Notes under the pieces: generated by a model
What the model was told of the DNA's origin: nothing
Databases searched by the model: none
What the model saw: only the letters and a program-made list of their open reading frames with translations
Position numbers and translations under genes: made by a program
Shown: piece by piece, positions 16,495 to 25,095 of the stretch
Layout: each line of letters starts with the position of its first letter
Position numbering within the stretch: the stretch's first letter is position 1
Origin: Brachybacterium endophyticum
GTDB lineage: Bacteria > Actinomycetota > Actinomycetes > Actinomycetales > Dermabacteraceae
Direction: 5' to 3'
Length of the DNA stretch: 64,000 nt
Assembly: GCF_003130585.1 (NCBI RefSeq)
Contig: NZ_QFKX01000004.1
Coordinates: forward strand, 1 to 64,000

Positions 16495-17913
16495 ATGGGG
16501 CCGCGACGACAGGACCACCGGGAGCAGATCCGTGATGCCGGGACGCCGGGCCGGCGGGGGACGTCCGGGGACGAGCGCGTGCTGGAGGTGGCGCACAGGG
16601 ACGCGGACCGTGAGGTGCTGCTGGTGGAGCGGGCCGGCGATGTGGTGGTCCGTGTGCGTGCTCTGAGCGACAGGGAGTCGCAACGACTGCACCTGGTGGC
16701 CGGTCTGCTGACGGAGCTGAACGAGATTCCCGTGCGGGCCGCCCCGCGTCTGCTCGACGCGGGAGGGGGCGGCCTGCTGCTGGAGCGCTCGGTCCCCTTG
16801 CGTTCCGGGAGCGGGCGTCGTCGCGCCGAGGCGCACCGGGCCTCTCCCTCGAGCGCGGAACGTCGTGCGCTGGTCACGGCGCGGGAGGATCTCGACGCGT
16901 TGGTCGACGCGTTGCACGGCCGAGGCTGGGGTGTCGGGCTCGCGCCGGGCGGCGGGCTCGGGACCCGGCGCGACGGTTCCGTGGTGCTGGCCGATCTGCG
17001 CGGTCTCGCACCCGGACCCGCGGGACGCGAACGGCTCGCCGACCAGCACTGGGTGGATTCGGTCCTCGAGGACCAGGACCGGACGCTCCGTCGCCGTATC
17101 GACCAGGGCCCGGCAGCGGGGCCGAGGAGCGAGGCCGACGGGCCGCGACCCGCGGGATCCGCACGAGCCGATCCCGAGCCCCTCGGTCGCGGGATCCTCG
17201 GACCCGAGAGCATCGATCACCGCCATCGTGCCGCTCCCTCCGCTCGACCGCGGTCCCGCAACGGGGAGAGGTCGCTCGCCGGCCGACGACGAGGCGGTCA
17301 CCCTCCTGTGCCCCGACGACTCGCTCTCGTCCTGGCCGGCGGGCTCCTGGTCCTCGCGGGCGGCGCGACGGCTCTGGCCATGGGGTCCGAGCACCGGGCC
17401 GCCGAAGCTCCGCATCCCGGCACCGCGACCGGCGCGGATCACGGCACGGGGCCGGGTGCGACGAGGGAGACACGGTCGGGGACGAGCGCTGGCCCGCGCG
17501 GAGCCGTCCCTCGGAGCGACCCCGCGGGCGTCGAGGCGTCGATCACCGATCCGCGCGAGTTCGCCCAGGAACTCGCCACCATGCGGCACGGATACGTGAC
17601 CGGGGCGGGAGAGGAATCCGCGGCGCTCCCGGGGAGCCCGGCGGCGGACCAGGACGACCAGGTACGCGATGCCTACGCCGATGCGCAGGTCGCGGGGGAG
17701 GGGCCGCAGGTCACGGGCGCCGTTCTCGAGAAGATCGACGACGAGGAGGGGACGGCGCGTCTGCGGGTGAGCAGCGAGCAGGGTGAGCTGCGCGTGCGGA
17801 TGCCGGACGGAGTGGTCCGCGTGCGAGCCGCACACCCGGCCGCAGAGATCCGCCTGGAGCTCGAGCGCGGTGACGACGGCGCCTGGCGTGTGCGGGAGGT
17901 CGACCCGGTGTGA
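16495..17913 (+). CDS. Single-pass membrane protein with a possible pseudokinase domain
   Basis: I cannot name this 472-residue protein. Residues about 30-195 weakly resemble the C-lobe of protein kinases: DALHGRGWGVGLAPGGGLGT then DGSVVLADLRG aligns with the usual H-G-D-l-x-P-x-N-v-l and G-x-v-x-l-x-D-f order. The catalytic Asp and Asn are gone, so it would be a pseudokinase. A Pro/Arg-rich linker (about 200-275) leads to one membrane helix (LALVLAGGLLVLAGGATAL, 277-295). An outside region of about 175 residues ends in a beta-rich domain (VLEKIDDEEGTARLRV). The start is uncertain. The gene is divergent from lipB and convergent with sucB. Confidence 0.55.
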   Translation: MGPRRQDHREQIRDAGTPGRRGTSGDERVLEVAHRDADREVLLVERAGDVVVRVRALSDRESQRLHLVAGLLTELNEIPVRAAPRLLDAGGGGLLLERSVPLRSGSGRRRAEAHRASPSSAERRALVTAREDLDALVDALHGRGWGVGLAPGGGLGTRRDGSVVLADLRGLAPGPAGRERLADQHWVDSVLEDQDRTLRRRIDQGPAAGPRSEADGPRPAGSARADPEPLGRGILGPESIDHRHRAAPSARPRSRNGERSLAGRRRGGHPPVPRRLALVLAGGLLVLAGGATALAMGSEHRAAEAPHPGTATGADHGTGPGATRETRSGTSAGPRGAVPRSDPAGVEASITDPREFAQELATMRHGYVTGAGEESAALPGSPAADQDDQVRDAYADAQVAGEGPQVTGAVLEKIDDEEGTARLRVSSEQGELRVRMPDGVVRVRAAHPAAEIRLELERGDDGAWRVREVDPV

Positions 17914-17956
17914 CGGCTCCACCGGTCGTCGACGGCGATCCGCCCCGGACAGCGAA

Positions 17957-18001
17957 GAGCGTGGCGGCCCATGATCCCGGGGATCATGGGCCGCCACGCT
18001 C
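17957..18001. terminator. Perfect bidirectional terminator
   Basis: A perfect 21-bp stem (17957-17977 with 17981-18001) and a three-base loop, between two convergent genes: the membrane protein ending at 17913 and sucB ending at 18046. It can stop transcription from both sides. Confidence 0.85.
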
Positions 18002-18045
18002 AGATGCGCGCTGCTCGGAAGGCCTCTCGGCCGCCGCTCAGAGCA

Positions 18046-19959
18046 TCACAGGCCGAGCTCGGAGCCGAAGGCCCCTCCCTCCAGACGCTGCTTCATGAAG
18101 CTCAGGAACCGTGCGGCGTCCCCGCCGTCGACCAGGCGGTGGTCGTAGGAGAGGAACAGGTACATCATCGAGCGGACGGCGATGACCTCATCGCCCTCCT
18201 CCGTGGTGATCACGGCGGGCCGCTTGACGATGGTGCCGCATCCCAGGATGCCCACCTGCGGGTTCGGGACGATCGGGGTGTCGAACAGGGCACCGCCGGA
18301 GCCGGTGTTCGTGATCGTGAACGTCGCACCCTGGAGGTCGTCCGGGCCGAGCTTGTTGTCCTTGGCCTTCTTGCCGAGATCGCCGATCTGACGGGCCAGG
18401 CCCGCGAGGTTCAGGTCGCCGGCGTTCTTGATCACCGGGACCACGAGCCCGCGATCGGTGTCCGCAGCCATCCCGATGTTCTCGGAGCCGTGGTACTTGA
18501 TCAGGTCGCCGTCGATCTCCGCGTTCAGCTTCGGGAACGTCTTCAGCGCCTCGACGGCCGCCTGCATGATGAACGGCAGGAAGGTCAGCTTGGCACCCTC
18601 GCGCTGGGCGAAGGAGTCCTTGGCCTGGCCGCGCAGCTTCGCGATGCGCGTCATGTCGACCTCGACGGCGGTGGTCAGCTGCGCCTGCGTCTGCAGGGAC
18701 TCGACCATCCGGCTGGCCACGATCTTGCGCAGCCGCGACATCTTCTCCTCGGTGCCGCGCAGCGGGGAGACCTCGACCTTCGGGGCCTGCGCCGAGGCGC
18801 CGGCAGCAGGGGCCCCGGCGGGGGCGGAGGCCGCGGGAGCCTCTGCGGCCGACGACTTCGCGTCGATCGCCTTCTGCACGTCCTGCTTGCGGATGCGCCC
18901 ACCCAGGCCGGAACCGGTGACGGTCGACAGGTCGACGCCCGCCTCCGACGCCATCTTCCGCACCAGCGGCGTCACGTAGCCCGACGCCTCGGCGCCGGAG
19001 ACGGAATCAGCGGCCTTCGGCGCCGAACCCGAGGAGGCCGCAGGAGCGGCGGCGGACTCGGACGACGGGGCCGGAGCCTGCTCCGGTGCCTTCTCGGCCT
19101 GCTCCGGCTTCGACTCCGCCTTCGCGGGCGTGCTCTCGGCCGGCTTCTCCGAGGACCCGGACTTCTCCGAGGACTGGGCCGGCTTCTCCTCCGCCTTCTC
19201 CTCGCTCGCGGCAGCAGGCTTCTCCTGCGGGGAGTCGGAGGAGCCGGACGCAGCACCGGAGGCATCGCCGATCACGGCGATGACCGAGCCCACCTCGGCG
19301 TCCTCGTCCTCCTGGACGCGGACCTCGAGCAGGGTGCCGGCGACGGGGGAGGGGATCTCGGTGTCGACCTTGTCGGTCGAGACCTCGAGCAGCGGCTCGT
19401 CCTCCTCGACGGTGTCACCCACGGACTTCAGCCAGCGGGTGACCGTGCCCTCGGTGACGGACTCGCCGAGCGCGGGCATCTGCACATCGGTGCCGGAGGC
19501 GCCCCCGCCCGAACCGGAGCCGGCGTCGGAGGAGCCCTCGGCCGGCGCCTCGGACTGCTCGGACTTCTCGGAGGCCGGCTGCTCGTCGCTGCCCTGCTCG
19601 GTGGAGGGCGCCACGGTCTCGTCGGAGGCGAGGTCCTCGCCTCCGGAGGAGTCCTCGGCGGAGTCCTCGCTCGCCTCGGCGCTCGCGCCCGAGTCACCCG
19701 AATCCGAGCTCTCGGAGCCCGACCCGTCGCCGATCACGACGAGGTCCGCGCCGACATCGGCGTCCTCGTCCTCGTCGACCAGGATCTTCTCGATGGTTCC
19801 CGCGACGGGCGAGGGGACCTCGGTGTCGACCTTGTCGGTGGAGACCTCGAGCAGCGGCTCGTCGACCTCGACGGTGTCGCCCACGGACTTCAGCCAGCGG
19901 GTGACCGTGCCCTCGGTGACGGACTCGCCGAGTGCCGGCATCTTCACGGTTTCGGACAT
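18046..19959 (-). CDS. sucB: Dihydrolipoamide acyltransferase E2 with two lipoyl domains
   Basis: E2 core of a 2-oxo-acid dehydrogenase complex. In actinobacteria this protein serves pyruvate dehydrogenase and the mixed 2-oxoglutarate complex. The 637 residues are laid out as lipoyl domain 1 (about 1-78, K43 in TDKVDTE), an acidic Ser/Glu linker, lipoyl domain 2 (about 158-232, K197), a Lys/Glu/Ala/Pro linker, an E3-binding domain (about 326-364, YVTPLVRKMASEAGVDL) and the catalytic domain (about 403-637). The last carries the acyltransferase motif DHRLVDGGDAARFL with H607. GGAGGAG precedes the ATG. It is 23 bases downstream of lpd. Confidence 0.94.
   Translation of the reverse strand: MSETVKMPALGESVTEGTVTRWLKSVGDTVEVDEPLLEVSTDKVDTEVPSPVAGTIEKILVDEDEDADVGADLVVIGDGSGSESSDSGDSGASAEASEDSAEDSSGGEDLASDETVAPSTEQGSDEQPASEKSEQSEAPAEGSSDAGSGSGGGASGTDVQMPALGESVTEGTVTRWLKSVGDTVEEDEPLLEVSTDKVDTEIPSPVAGTLLEVRVQEDEDAEVGSVIAVIGDASGAASGSSDSPQEKPAAASEEKAEEKPAQSSEKSGSSEKPAESTPAKAESKPEQAEKAPEQAPAPSSESAAAPAASSGSAPKAADSVSGAEASGYVTPLVRKMASEAGVDLSTVTGSGLGGRIRKQDVQKAIDAKSSAAEAPAASAPAGAPAAGASAQAPKVEVSPLRGTEEKMSRLRKIVASRMVESLQTQAQLTTAVEVDMTRIAKLRGQAKDSFAQREGAKLTFLPFIMQAAVEALKTFPKLNAEIDGDLIKYHGSENIGMAADTDRGLVVPVIKNAGDLNLAGLARQIGDLGKKAKDNKLGPDDLQGATFTITNTGSGGALFDTPIVPNPQVGILGCGTIVKRPAVITTEEGDEVIAVRSMMYLFLSYDHRLVDGGDAARFLSFMKQRLEGGAFGSELGL
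19270..19941. repeat. Duplicated lipoyl-domain coding sequence within sucB
   Basis: Nucleotides 19732-19941 and 19270-19479 encode the two lipoyl domains. They are nearly identical over their first ~50 codons at DNA level, including third codon positions, then diverge. This points to a recent duplication or ongoing gene conversion. Confidence 0.8.
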
Positions 19960-19982
19960 GTTCTTCTCCTCCTGGGGGCGAC

Positions 19983-21386
19983 TCAGGCGTGGGCGTGCAG
20001 AGGCTTGCCGGCGAGCGCCAGATGCGCCTCACCCAGGGCCTCGTTCTGCGTGGGGTGGGCGTGGACGAGGGAGGCGACGTCCTCGGGGTAGGCCTCCCAG
20101 TTGACGATGAGCTGCGCCTCACCGATCTGCTCGGACATGTTGGTGCCGATCATGTGGACGCCCACGACGGGGCCGTCCTTCTCGCGCACGAGCTTGACGA
20201 AGCCCGTGGTCGCCAGGATCTGCGACTTGCCGTTGCCACCGAGGCCGTACTCGTAGGACTCGACGCCGTCGTCGCCGAACTGCTCCTTGGCCTGCTTCTC
20301 GGTGAGGCCCACGGAGCCCACCTGGGGCTCGCAGTAGGTGACGCGCGGGATCCCGGACTCGAGGATCGGGGCGGGGTTCAGGCCGGCGATGCGCTCGGCC
20401 ACGAAGATGCCCTGCTGGAAGCCGCGGTGGGCGAGCTGCAGGCCGGGCACGATGTCGCCCACGGCGTAGACGCCGGGGACGCTGGTCTCGAGGGTCTCGG
20501 TGTCCGCGAGCACGAAGCCGCGGTCCATCGTGATGCCCTGGTCCTCGTAGCCGAGGTCCTTCGTGTTCGGGCCGCGGCCCACGGCGACCAGCAGGTAGTC
20601 GCCCTCGTAGACGGTGCCGTCGGCCAGGGTGACCTTCACGCCGTTCTCGGTCTGCTCGCACTTCTCGAAGAAGATGCCGAGCGAGAAGGCGATGCCGCGC
20701 TTCTTGAAGGCGCGCTCGAGCGCCTTGGACAGCGACTCGTCCTCGTTGGCGATGAGGTGGGGCAGGCCCTCGACGATCGTGACCGACTCGGCGCCGAGCG
20801 ACTTCCACACCGAGGCGAACTCGACGCCGATCACGCCGCCGCCCAGGATGATGGGGTTCTTCGGGATCTCGGGCAGCTGCAGGGCGGTCTCGGAGTCGAG
20901 CACGCGCCCGCCCAGCTCGAGCCCCGGGAGGGACTTCGAGAAGGAGCCGGAGGCCAGGACGACGTTCTCCCCGGTCAGGGTGCGGGTCCCGTTCTCGGTC
21001 TCGACGGTGACGGTCTTCGGGCCGCTCAGGCGGCCGAAGCCCTCGACGTACTCGACCTTGCGGCTCTTCACCAGGCCCTGCAGGCCCTTGTACAGGCGAC
21101 CGATGACCTTGTCCTTGAAGCCGAGCATCTGCTCGACGTCCACGCCCTTGACGTCGATGTCCAGGCCGAAGGTGCTGCCTTCCTTGGCGTTGTCGGCGAC
21201 CTCGCCGACGTGCAGGAGGGCCTTGGTGGGCACGCAGCCGCGGTGCAGACAGGTGCCGCCCAACTTGTCCTTCTCGACGAGGGCGACGCTCTTGCCGAGC
21301 TCCGCGCCGCGCAGCGCGGCCGCATAGCCGCCGCTGCCGCCTCCGAGGATGACGATGTCGAACTGGTCAGTGGGTGATTCCGTCAC
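19983..21386 (-). CDS. lpd: Dihydrolipoyl dehydrogenase (E3)
   Basis: FAD flavoprotein that reoxidises the dihydrolipoyl arms of E2 using NAD. In 467 residues it has the FAD loop VILGGGSGGYAAA, the redox disulfide GGTCLHRGCVPTKALL, the NAD-binding ILGGGVIGVEFA and the C-terminal His-Glu pair in HAHPTQNEALGE. The GTG at 21386 (MTESPTDQFDIVILG) was preferred over an upstream ATG at 21452 because it gives the normal family N-terminus and follows GGGAG. It is transcribed with sucB and may have its own promoter at 21456-21451. Confidence 0.96.
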   Translation of the reverse strand: MTESPTDQFDIVILGGGSGGYAAALRGAELGKSVALVEKDKLGGTCLHRGCVPTKALLHVGEVADNAKEGSTFGLDIDVKGVDVEQMLGFKDKVIGRLYKGLQGLVKSRKVEYVEGFGRLSGPKTVTVETENGTRTLTGENVVLASGSFSKSLPGLELGGRVLDSETALQLPEIPKNPIILGGGVIGVEFASVWKSLGAESVTIVEGLPHLIANEDESLSKALERAFKKRGIAFSLGIFFEKCEQTENGVKVTLADGTVYEGDYLLVAVGRGPNTKDLGYEDQGITMDRGFVLADTETLETSVPGVYAVGDIVPGLQLAHRGFQQGIFVAERIAGLNPAPILESGIPRVTYCEPQVGSVGLTEKQAKEQFGDDGVESYEYGLGGNGKSQILATTGFVKLVREKDGPVVGVHMIGTNMSEQIGEAQLIVNWEAYPEDVASLVHAHPTQNEALGEAHLALAGKPLHAHA

Positions 21387-21450
21387 CGGTGAGCTCCCTC
21401 GGGTCGTCCGAACTGGCGCGGTCGATGGCGGCCACGCCGGATACCCCACC

Positions 21451-21456
21451 ATGCTA
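21451..21456 (-). promoter_or_regulatory. -10 box of the lpd-sucB operon
   Basis: Minus-strand TAGCAT about 65 bases before the lpd start, leaving a short leader with the lpd ribosome site. Confidence 0.45.
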
Positions 21457-21519
21457 GGCCACGTGGAGGCCCGGCGATGTCCGGAACCACGCGGCCGGCA
21501 CGGTGGGGTCGAGCACGTC

Positions 21520-22974
21520 TCAGCGGGCGCGGGCCTCCAGGGCCGCCAGCACGGTGCGCACGCTCATGCCGGTCGCCCCCTTGCCCATGTATCCCTGGGG
21601 CGAGTCGGCGAAACCGGGCCCCGCGATGTCGAGGTGCGCCCACGGCGTCTCGCCCACGAACTCCCGCAGGAAGATCCCGGCCGTGAGCGCGCCGCCGGAG
21701 CGACCCGCTCCGATGTTGCGCAGATCCGCCACGCGGCCGTCGATCCCGGCGCGCAGCTCCTCGGGGAAGGGCAGCGGCCAGAACGGCTCGCCGGCCGCCT
21801 CCGCGGCCTCCAGCAGCTCGGCCCGGGCGTCGTCGGTCCCCATCACGGCGCCCGTGCGGTCGCCGAGTGCGACCACGGCCGCCCCGGTCAGGGTGGCCAC
21901 GTCGATGACGAGGTCGGGCGACTCGGCGACGGCGTCCACGAGCGCGTCGGCCATCACCATGCGGCCCTCGGCGTCGGTGTTGAGCACCTCGACGGTGCGG
22001 CCGTCGCGCATCGTCACCACGTCACCGGGACGCTGCGCCCCGCCGCCGGGCATGTTCTCGGCGATCGCGAGGTAAGCGGTGACGGTGACCGGGAGCTCGA
22101 GACGGGCGGCGCCGACCACGGCGGCCAGCACGGTCGCCGCACCCGTCATGTCGGAGGTCATGTCGTCCATGCCGGGGCCGGGCTTGAGCGAGATGCCGCC
22201 GGTGTCGAAGGTGATGCCCTTGCCGACCAGGGCCACGTGGGAGCGGGCGTCGGACGGGGAGTAGCGCACCCGGACCAGCCGCGGCGGGCGGGCGGATCCC
22301 TTGCCGACGCCGACGATGCCGCCGTAGCCGCCCTCGGCGAGCTCCTTCTCGTCCAGCACGCTCACCTCGAGCGGGAGCCCGGAGGCGGCCTCCCGGGCGC
22401 GCGCCGCGAAGGACTCGGGGTACAGCAGGTTCGGGGGAGTGTTCACGAGGTCCCGGGTGATGTCGACGACCTCGGCGAGGGTCGCCGCGCGCTGGGCCGT
22501 GGCGGCGGCGTCGCCCTCGGCGATCAGCTGGATCCGCGCGAGAGCTGCGGTGCTCGCCGAGGCGTCGGACTTGTGGGAGGTGAAGGCGTAGGCCCCGAGG
22601 GCCGCGCCCTCGGCCGCGGCGGCGAGCTGCTCGGCATCGCCGCCCGGGAGCGCGACGGCCGCATCGCCCACGCCCACCAGCGAACGGGTGGCGGCACCGA
22701 AGGCACGACGCAGGGTGACGGCATCGGCCTGATCGAGGGACTCGACGCCCAGACCCGTCAGCAGAACGGAACCGGCGGCCACTCCCTCGGGAGCCGGCAC
22801 ACGGGTGAGCTCGTCACGGCTGCCGCGGACCCCGACGGCCGCGAGGGTGGCATCCAGCGCGGGCACGTCCGGCACGGACGGACCGGCGTCCCCCTCGCCC
22901 GTGAGCACGGGCAGGACCAGGACGTCGGCAGTGACGGAGGTGACGGCTGAGGAGGATGTGGTGATGGAGGCCAT
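21520..22974 (-). CDS. pepA: Leucyl aminopeptidase (M17 family)
   Basis: Cytosolic, two-metal aminopeptidase that recycles peptides. At 484 residues it has the M17 signatures GKGITFDTGGISLKPG (metal lysine and aspartate) and NTDAEGRMVMADAL (metal aspartate and glutamate plus the catalytic arginine). A less conserved N-terminal domain covers about 1-165. The ATG follows a TACGAT box by six bases. The intervening AGAGGA could look like a ribosome site but fits a leaderless start equally well. PepA homologues in some bacteria also bind DNA; nothing here tests that. Confidence 0.94.
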   Translation of the reverse strand: MASITTSSSAVTSVTADVLVLPVLTGEGDAGPSVPDVPALDATLAAVGVRGSRDELTRVPAPEGVAAGSVLLTGLGVESLDQADAVTLRRAFGAATRSLVGVGDAAVALPGGDAEQLAAAAEGAALGAYAFTSHKSDASASTAALARIQLIAEGDAAATAQRAATLAEVVDITRDLVNTPPNLLYPESFAARAREAASGLPLEVSVLDEKELAEGGYGGIVGVGKGSARPPRLVRVRYSPSDARSHVALVGKGITFDTGGISLKPGPGMDDMTSDMTGAATVLAAVVGAARLELPVTVTAYLAIAENMPGGGAQRPGDVVTMRDGRTVEVLNTDAEGRMVMADALVDAVAESPDLVIDVATLTGAAVVALGDRTGAVMGTDDARAELLEAAEAAGEPFWPLPFPEELRAGIDGRVADLRNIGAGRSGGALTAGIFLREFVGETPWAHLDIAGPGFADSPQGYMGKGATGMSVRTVLAALEARAR

Positions 22975-22980
22975 TCCTCT

Positions 22981-22986
22981 ATCGTA
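22981..22986 (-). promoter_or_regulatory. Leaderless -10 box of pepA
   Basis: Minus-strand TACGAT, six bases before the pepA ATG. Confidence 0.6.
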
Positions 22987-23080
22987 GGGGGCGCTTCGCG
23001 GCCCTCCGACCGAGCCGGCCGCGGACCGTGATCCGCAGGTTCGTTGTGCGGTGCCGCCGGGCGCCGGGAGGGGAGCGCTC

Positions 23081-23443
23081 GTGGCGGTGCTCGCCGTTCT
23101 CGTCTACGTCGCCTCGGGGATCACGGCAGCGCTCGCCCTGCTCTACGTCGCCAAGCAGCTCGCCGCGGACCTGCTGCTGCTCGCCGGGCCCGCCCTGATC
23201 ATGCTGCTGTGGCTGCTCGAGGGCCTCGTCATCGCCTGGAGCGATCTGAGCGCCGGCCCCGCACCCGATCGCATCACCCTGTACGGCTACCTGGCCACCG
23301 GCTTCGTGATGCCGCTCGGCGCCGCCTGGCTGGGCGCGACCGAGCGCAGCAGATGGGGGAGCGCCGGGATCGCGATCGCCGCGCTGACCCAGTTCGTCCT
23401 GCAGATGCGTCTGCCCCAGATCTGGCCCGGAGGCCCCCTATGA
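23081..23443 (+). CDS. Small conserved membrane protein, 120 aa
   Basis: Four predicted hydrophobic helices fill this 120-residue protein (VAVLVYVASGITAALALLY-like first helix, then about 28-50, 67-88 and 95-110), with a short basic loop RITLYGY. No catalytic motif is visible and I do not recognise a named family; small proteins of this kind near pyrD are common in Micrococcales. The GTG at 23081 was chosen because GGGAGGGGAG lies five bases upstream; an in-frame GTG at 23051 has no such site. The stop overlaps the next gene (ATGA). Confidence 0.6.
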   Translation: MAVLAVLVYVASGITAALALLYVAKQLAADLLLLAGPALIMLLWLLEGLVIAWSDLSAGPAPDRITLYGYLATGFVMPLGAAWLGATERSRWGSAGIAIAALTQFVLQMRLPQIWPGGPL

Positions 23444-23982
23444 GCCCGACCGACACGCCCCCGCCTCGACCCGCGACGGGAGAGGGCGTCGCCCTCCCGT
23501 CGGCCACCACGACGCGAGGGGACGAGGAGCCCGGCGTGGATCCCACCGGGAGCGTGCACCGGCGCGAGCGTGGCTTCGCGACGCTGCTGATCGTCGTCTA
23601 CGGGATCCTCGCCCTGGCCGCGACGGGCAGGGCCGCCTTCGAGCTCGCCACGAAGTTCACAGAGGCTCCGCTGCCCTACACGCTCTCCGTGCTCTCGGCC
23701 GCGACCTACCTGCTGGTGACGATCCTCCTGGTGCGCCGCGGCGGGCGGTCGCGGGCAGCGCTCTGGGTGTGCGCGATCGAGCTGGCGGGCATCCTCGTGG
23801 TCGGCACGCTCTCCGCCCTCGTCCCGGGGATCTTCCCGGTCACGACCGTGTGGTCGCACTTCGGATCCGGCTACGGGTTCGTGCCGCTGGTCCTGCCGAT
23901 CGTCGCGATCGTCTACCTGCTCGTCCACCGGCGCGCCGAGGTCCGCGAGGCCTCCGCCGCAGGAACTACGGTTGCCCCGTGA
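23440..23982 (+). CDS. Four-helix membrane protein
   Basis: A 180-residue protein with a disordered, Pro/Asp-rich N-terminus (about 1-45) and four membrane helices: about 46-66 (FATLLIVVYGILALAATG), 80-98, 107-125 and 143-160. The ends are basic (VRRGGRSR, VHRRAEVREA). It is translationally coupled to the small membrane protein before it, so the two may form one complex. No family motif gives a function. The pyrD start overlaps its stop. Confidence 0.65.
   Translation: MSPTDTPPPRPATGEGVALPSATTTRGDEEPGVDPTGSVHRRERGFATLLIVVYGILALAATGRAAFELATKFTEAPLPYTLSVLSAATYLLVTILLVRRGGRSRAALWVCAIELAGILVVGTLSALVPGIFPVTTVWSHFGSGYGFVPLVLPIVAIVYLLVHRRAEVREASAAGTTVAP
23967..23972 (+). promoter_or_regulatory. Leaderless -10 box of pyrD inside the preceding gene
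   Basis: TACGGT lies in the last codons of the upstream membrane protein gene, six bases before the pyrD GTG. pyrD can therefore be transcribed on its own although it overlaps its neighbour. Confidence 0.55.
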
Positions 23983-25079
23983 GCACGTCCAGACTCCTGC
24001 GCCCGTATGCACTGCTGTTCGACCATGTGCTGACGCGCACGGACCCCGAGTGGGCCCATCGCGCGACCGTCCAGGCCCTGCGCCTGGCGCAGTCGGTCCC
24101 GAGCGGCACGGCGGTCCTGCGCGCCCTGTTCCGGACGCCTGCGCCGCTCGGATCCGGCACCGCTCCCGTCCACGCCCTGGGTCTGGACCACCCCACGCCC
24201 TTCGGTCTGGCCGCGGGGTTCGACAAGGACGCCGAGGTGCCGCTGGCCCTGCTCGACCTCGGCTTCGGCCACGTCGAGGTCGGGACCGTGACGGCGAAGC
24301 CGCAGCCCGGAAATCCCCGTCCCCGTTCCTTCCGGCTGCTCGCGGACAGGGCGCTGGTGAACCGGATGGGCTTCAACAACCACGGGGCGGCCGCGGCCGC
24401 CAAGCGTCTGAGCTCGGTGCGTCGCACCGAGCGGGGCCAGCGCGCGGTCATCGGCGTGAACATCGGCAAGACCAAGGCGACGCTCCTGCCCGACGCCGCG
24501 GAGGACTACCGCTTCAGCGCGCGCACGCTCGCCCCCTACGCCTCCTACCTCGCGATCAACGTCTCCAGTCCCAACACGCCGGGGCTGCGGGACCTGCAGG
24601 CGACCGACGCGCTCCGCCCGATCCTCACCGCCGTCCTCGAGGAGGCTCGCTCGGTCGGCTCGCGGCTCGGCAGGAGCATCCCCGTCCTGGTGAAGATCGC
24701 CCCCGATCTGCACGACGACGACGTGCGCGCGGTCGCCTCCCTGGCGCGGGACCTCGGCCTCGACGGCGTGATCGCGACGAACACGACCATCGATCGCCCG
24801 CGCGACCTGCGCACGGCTCGGCATCGCATCGAGAGGATCGGCGCGGGCGGCCTCTCGGGCCCGATGCTCGCCGCCCGCTCCCGGGAGATCCTGCGGATCC
24901 TGCGGGAGACCCTGCCGGCCGAGATGACGATCATCAGCTGCGGCGGCATCGTCACCGCCGCGGACGTCCGTGAGCGACTCGAGGCCGGCGCGGACCTCGT
25001 CCAGGGGTACACCTCACTCATCTACGAGGGTCCGTCCTGGCCCGGCCGGATCGCCCGCGGTCTGGCCCGTCGGTCCTGA
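23979..25079 (+). CDS. pyrD: Dihydroorotate dehydrogenase, quinone-dependent (class 2)
   Basis: Membrane-associated flavoenzyme of pyrimidine synthesis that oxidises dihydroorotate with quinone. The 366 residues carry the class 2 N-terminal amphipathic segment (LLRPYALLFDHVLTR), then AAGFDKDAEVPLALLDLGFG, GTVTAKPQPGNPRPR, NRMGFNNHG, the catalytic-serine motif NVSSPNTPGLRDLQ and SCGGI near the FMN phosphate. The GTG overlaps the previous stop (GTGA). Other pyr genes are not in the window. Confidence 0.95.
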   Translation: MSTSRLLRPYALLFDHVLTRTDPEWAHRATVQALRLAQSVPSGTAVLRALFRTPAPLGSGTAPVHALGLDHPTPFGLAAGFDKDAEVPLALLDLGFGHVEVGTVTAKPQPGNPRPRSFRLLADRALVNRMGFNNHGAAAAAKRLSSVRRTERGQRAVIGVNIGKTKATLLPDAAEDYRFSARTLAPYASYLAINVSSPNTPGLRDLQATDALRPILTAVLEEARSVGSRLGRSIPVLVKIAPDLHDDDVRAVASLARDLGLDGVIATNTTIDRPRDLRTARHRIERIGAGGLSGPMLAARSREILRILRETLPAEMTIISCGGIVTAADVRERLEAGADLVQGYTSLIYEGPSWPGRIARGLARRS

Positions 25080-25083
25080 CGCC

Positions 25084-25089
25084 TACGCT
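25084..25089 (+). promoter_or_regulatory. Leaderless -10 box of rarA
   Basis: TACGCT, six bases before the rarA ATG, in the 16-base gap after pyrD. Confidence 0.6.
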
Positions 25090-25095
25090 GGAGCG

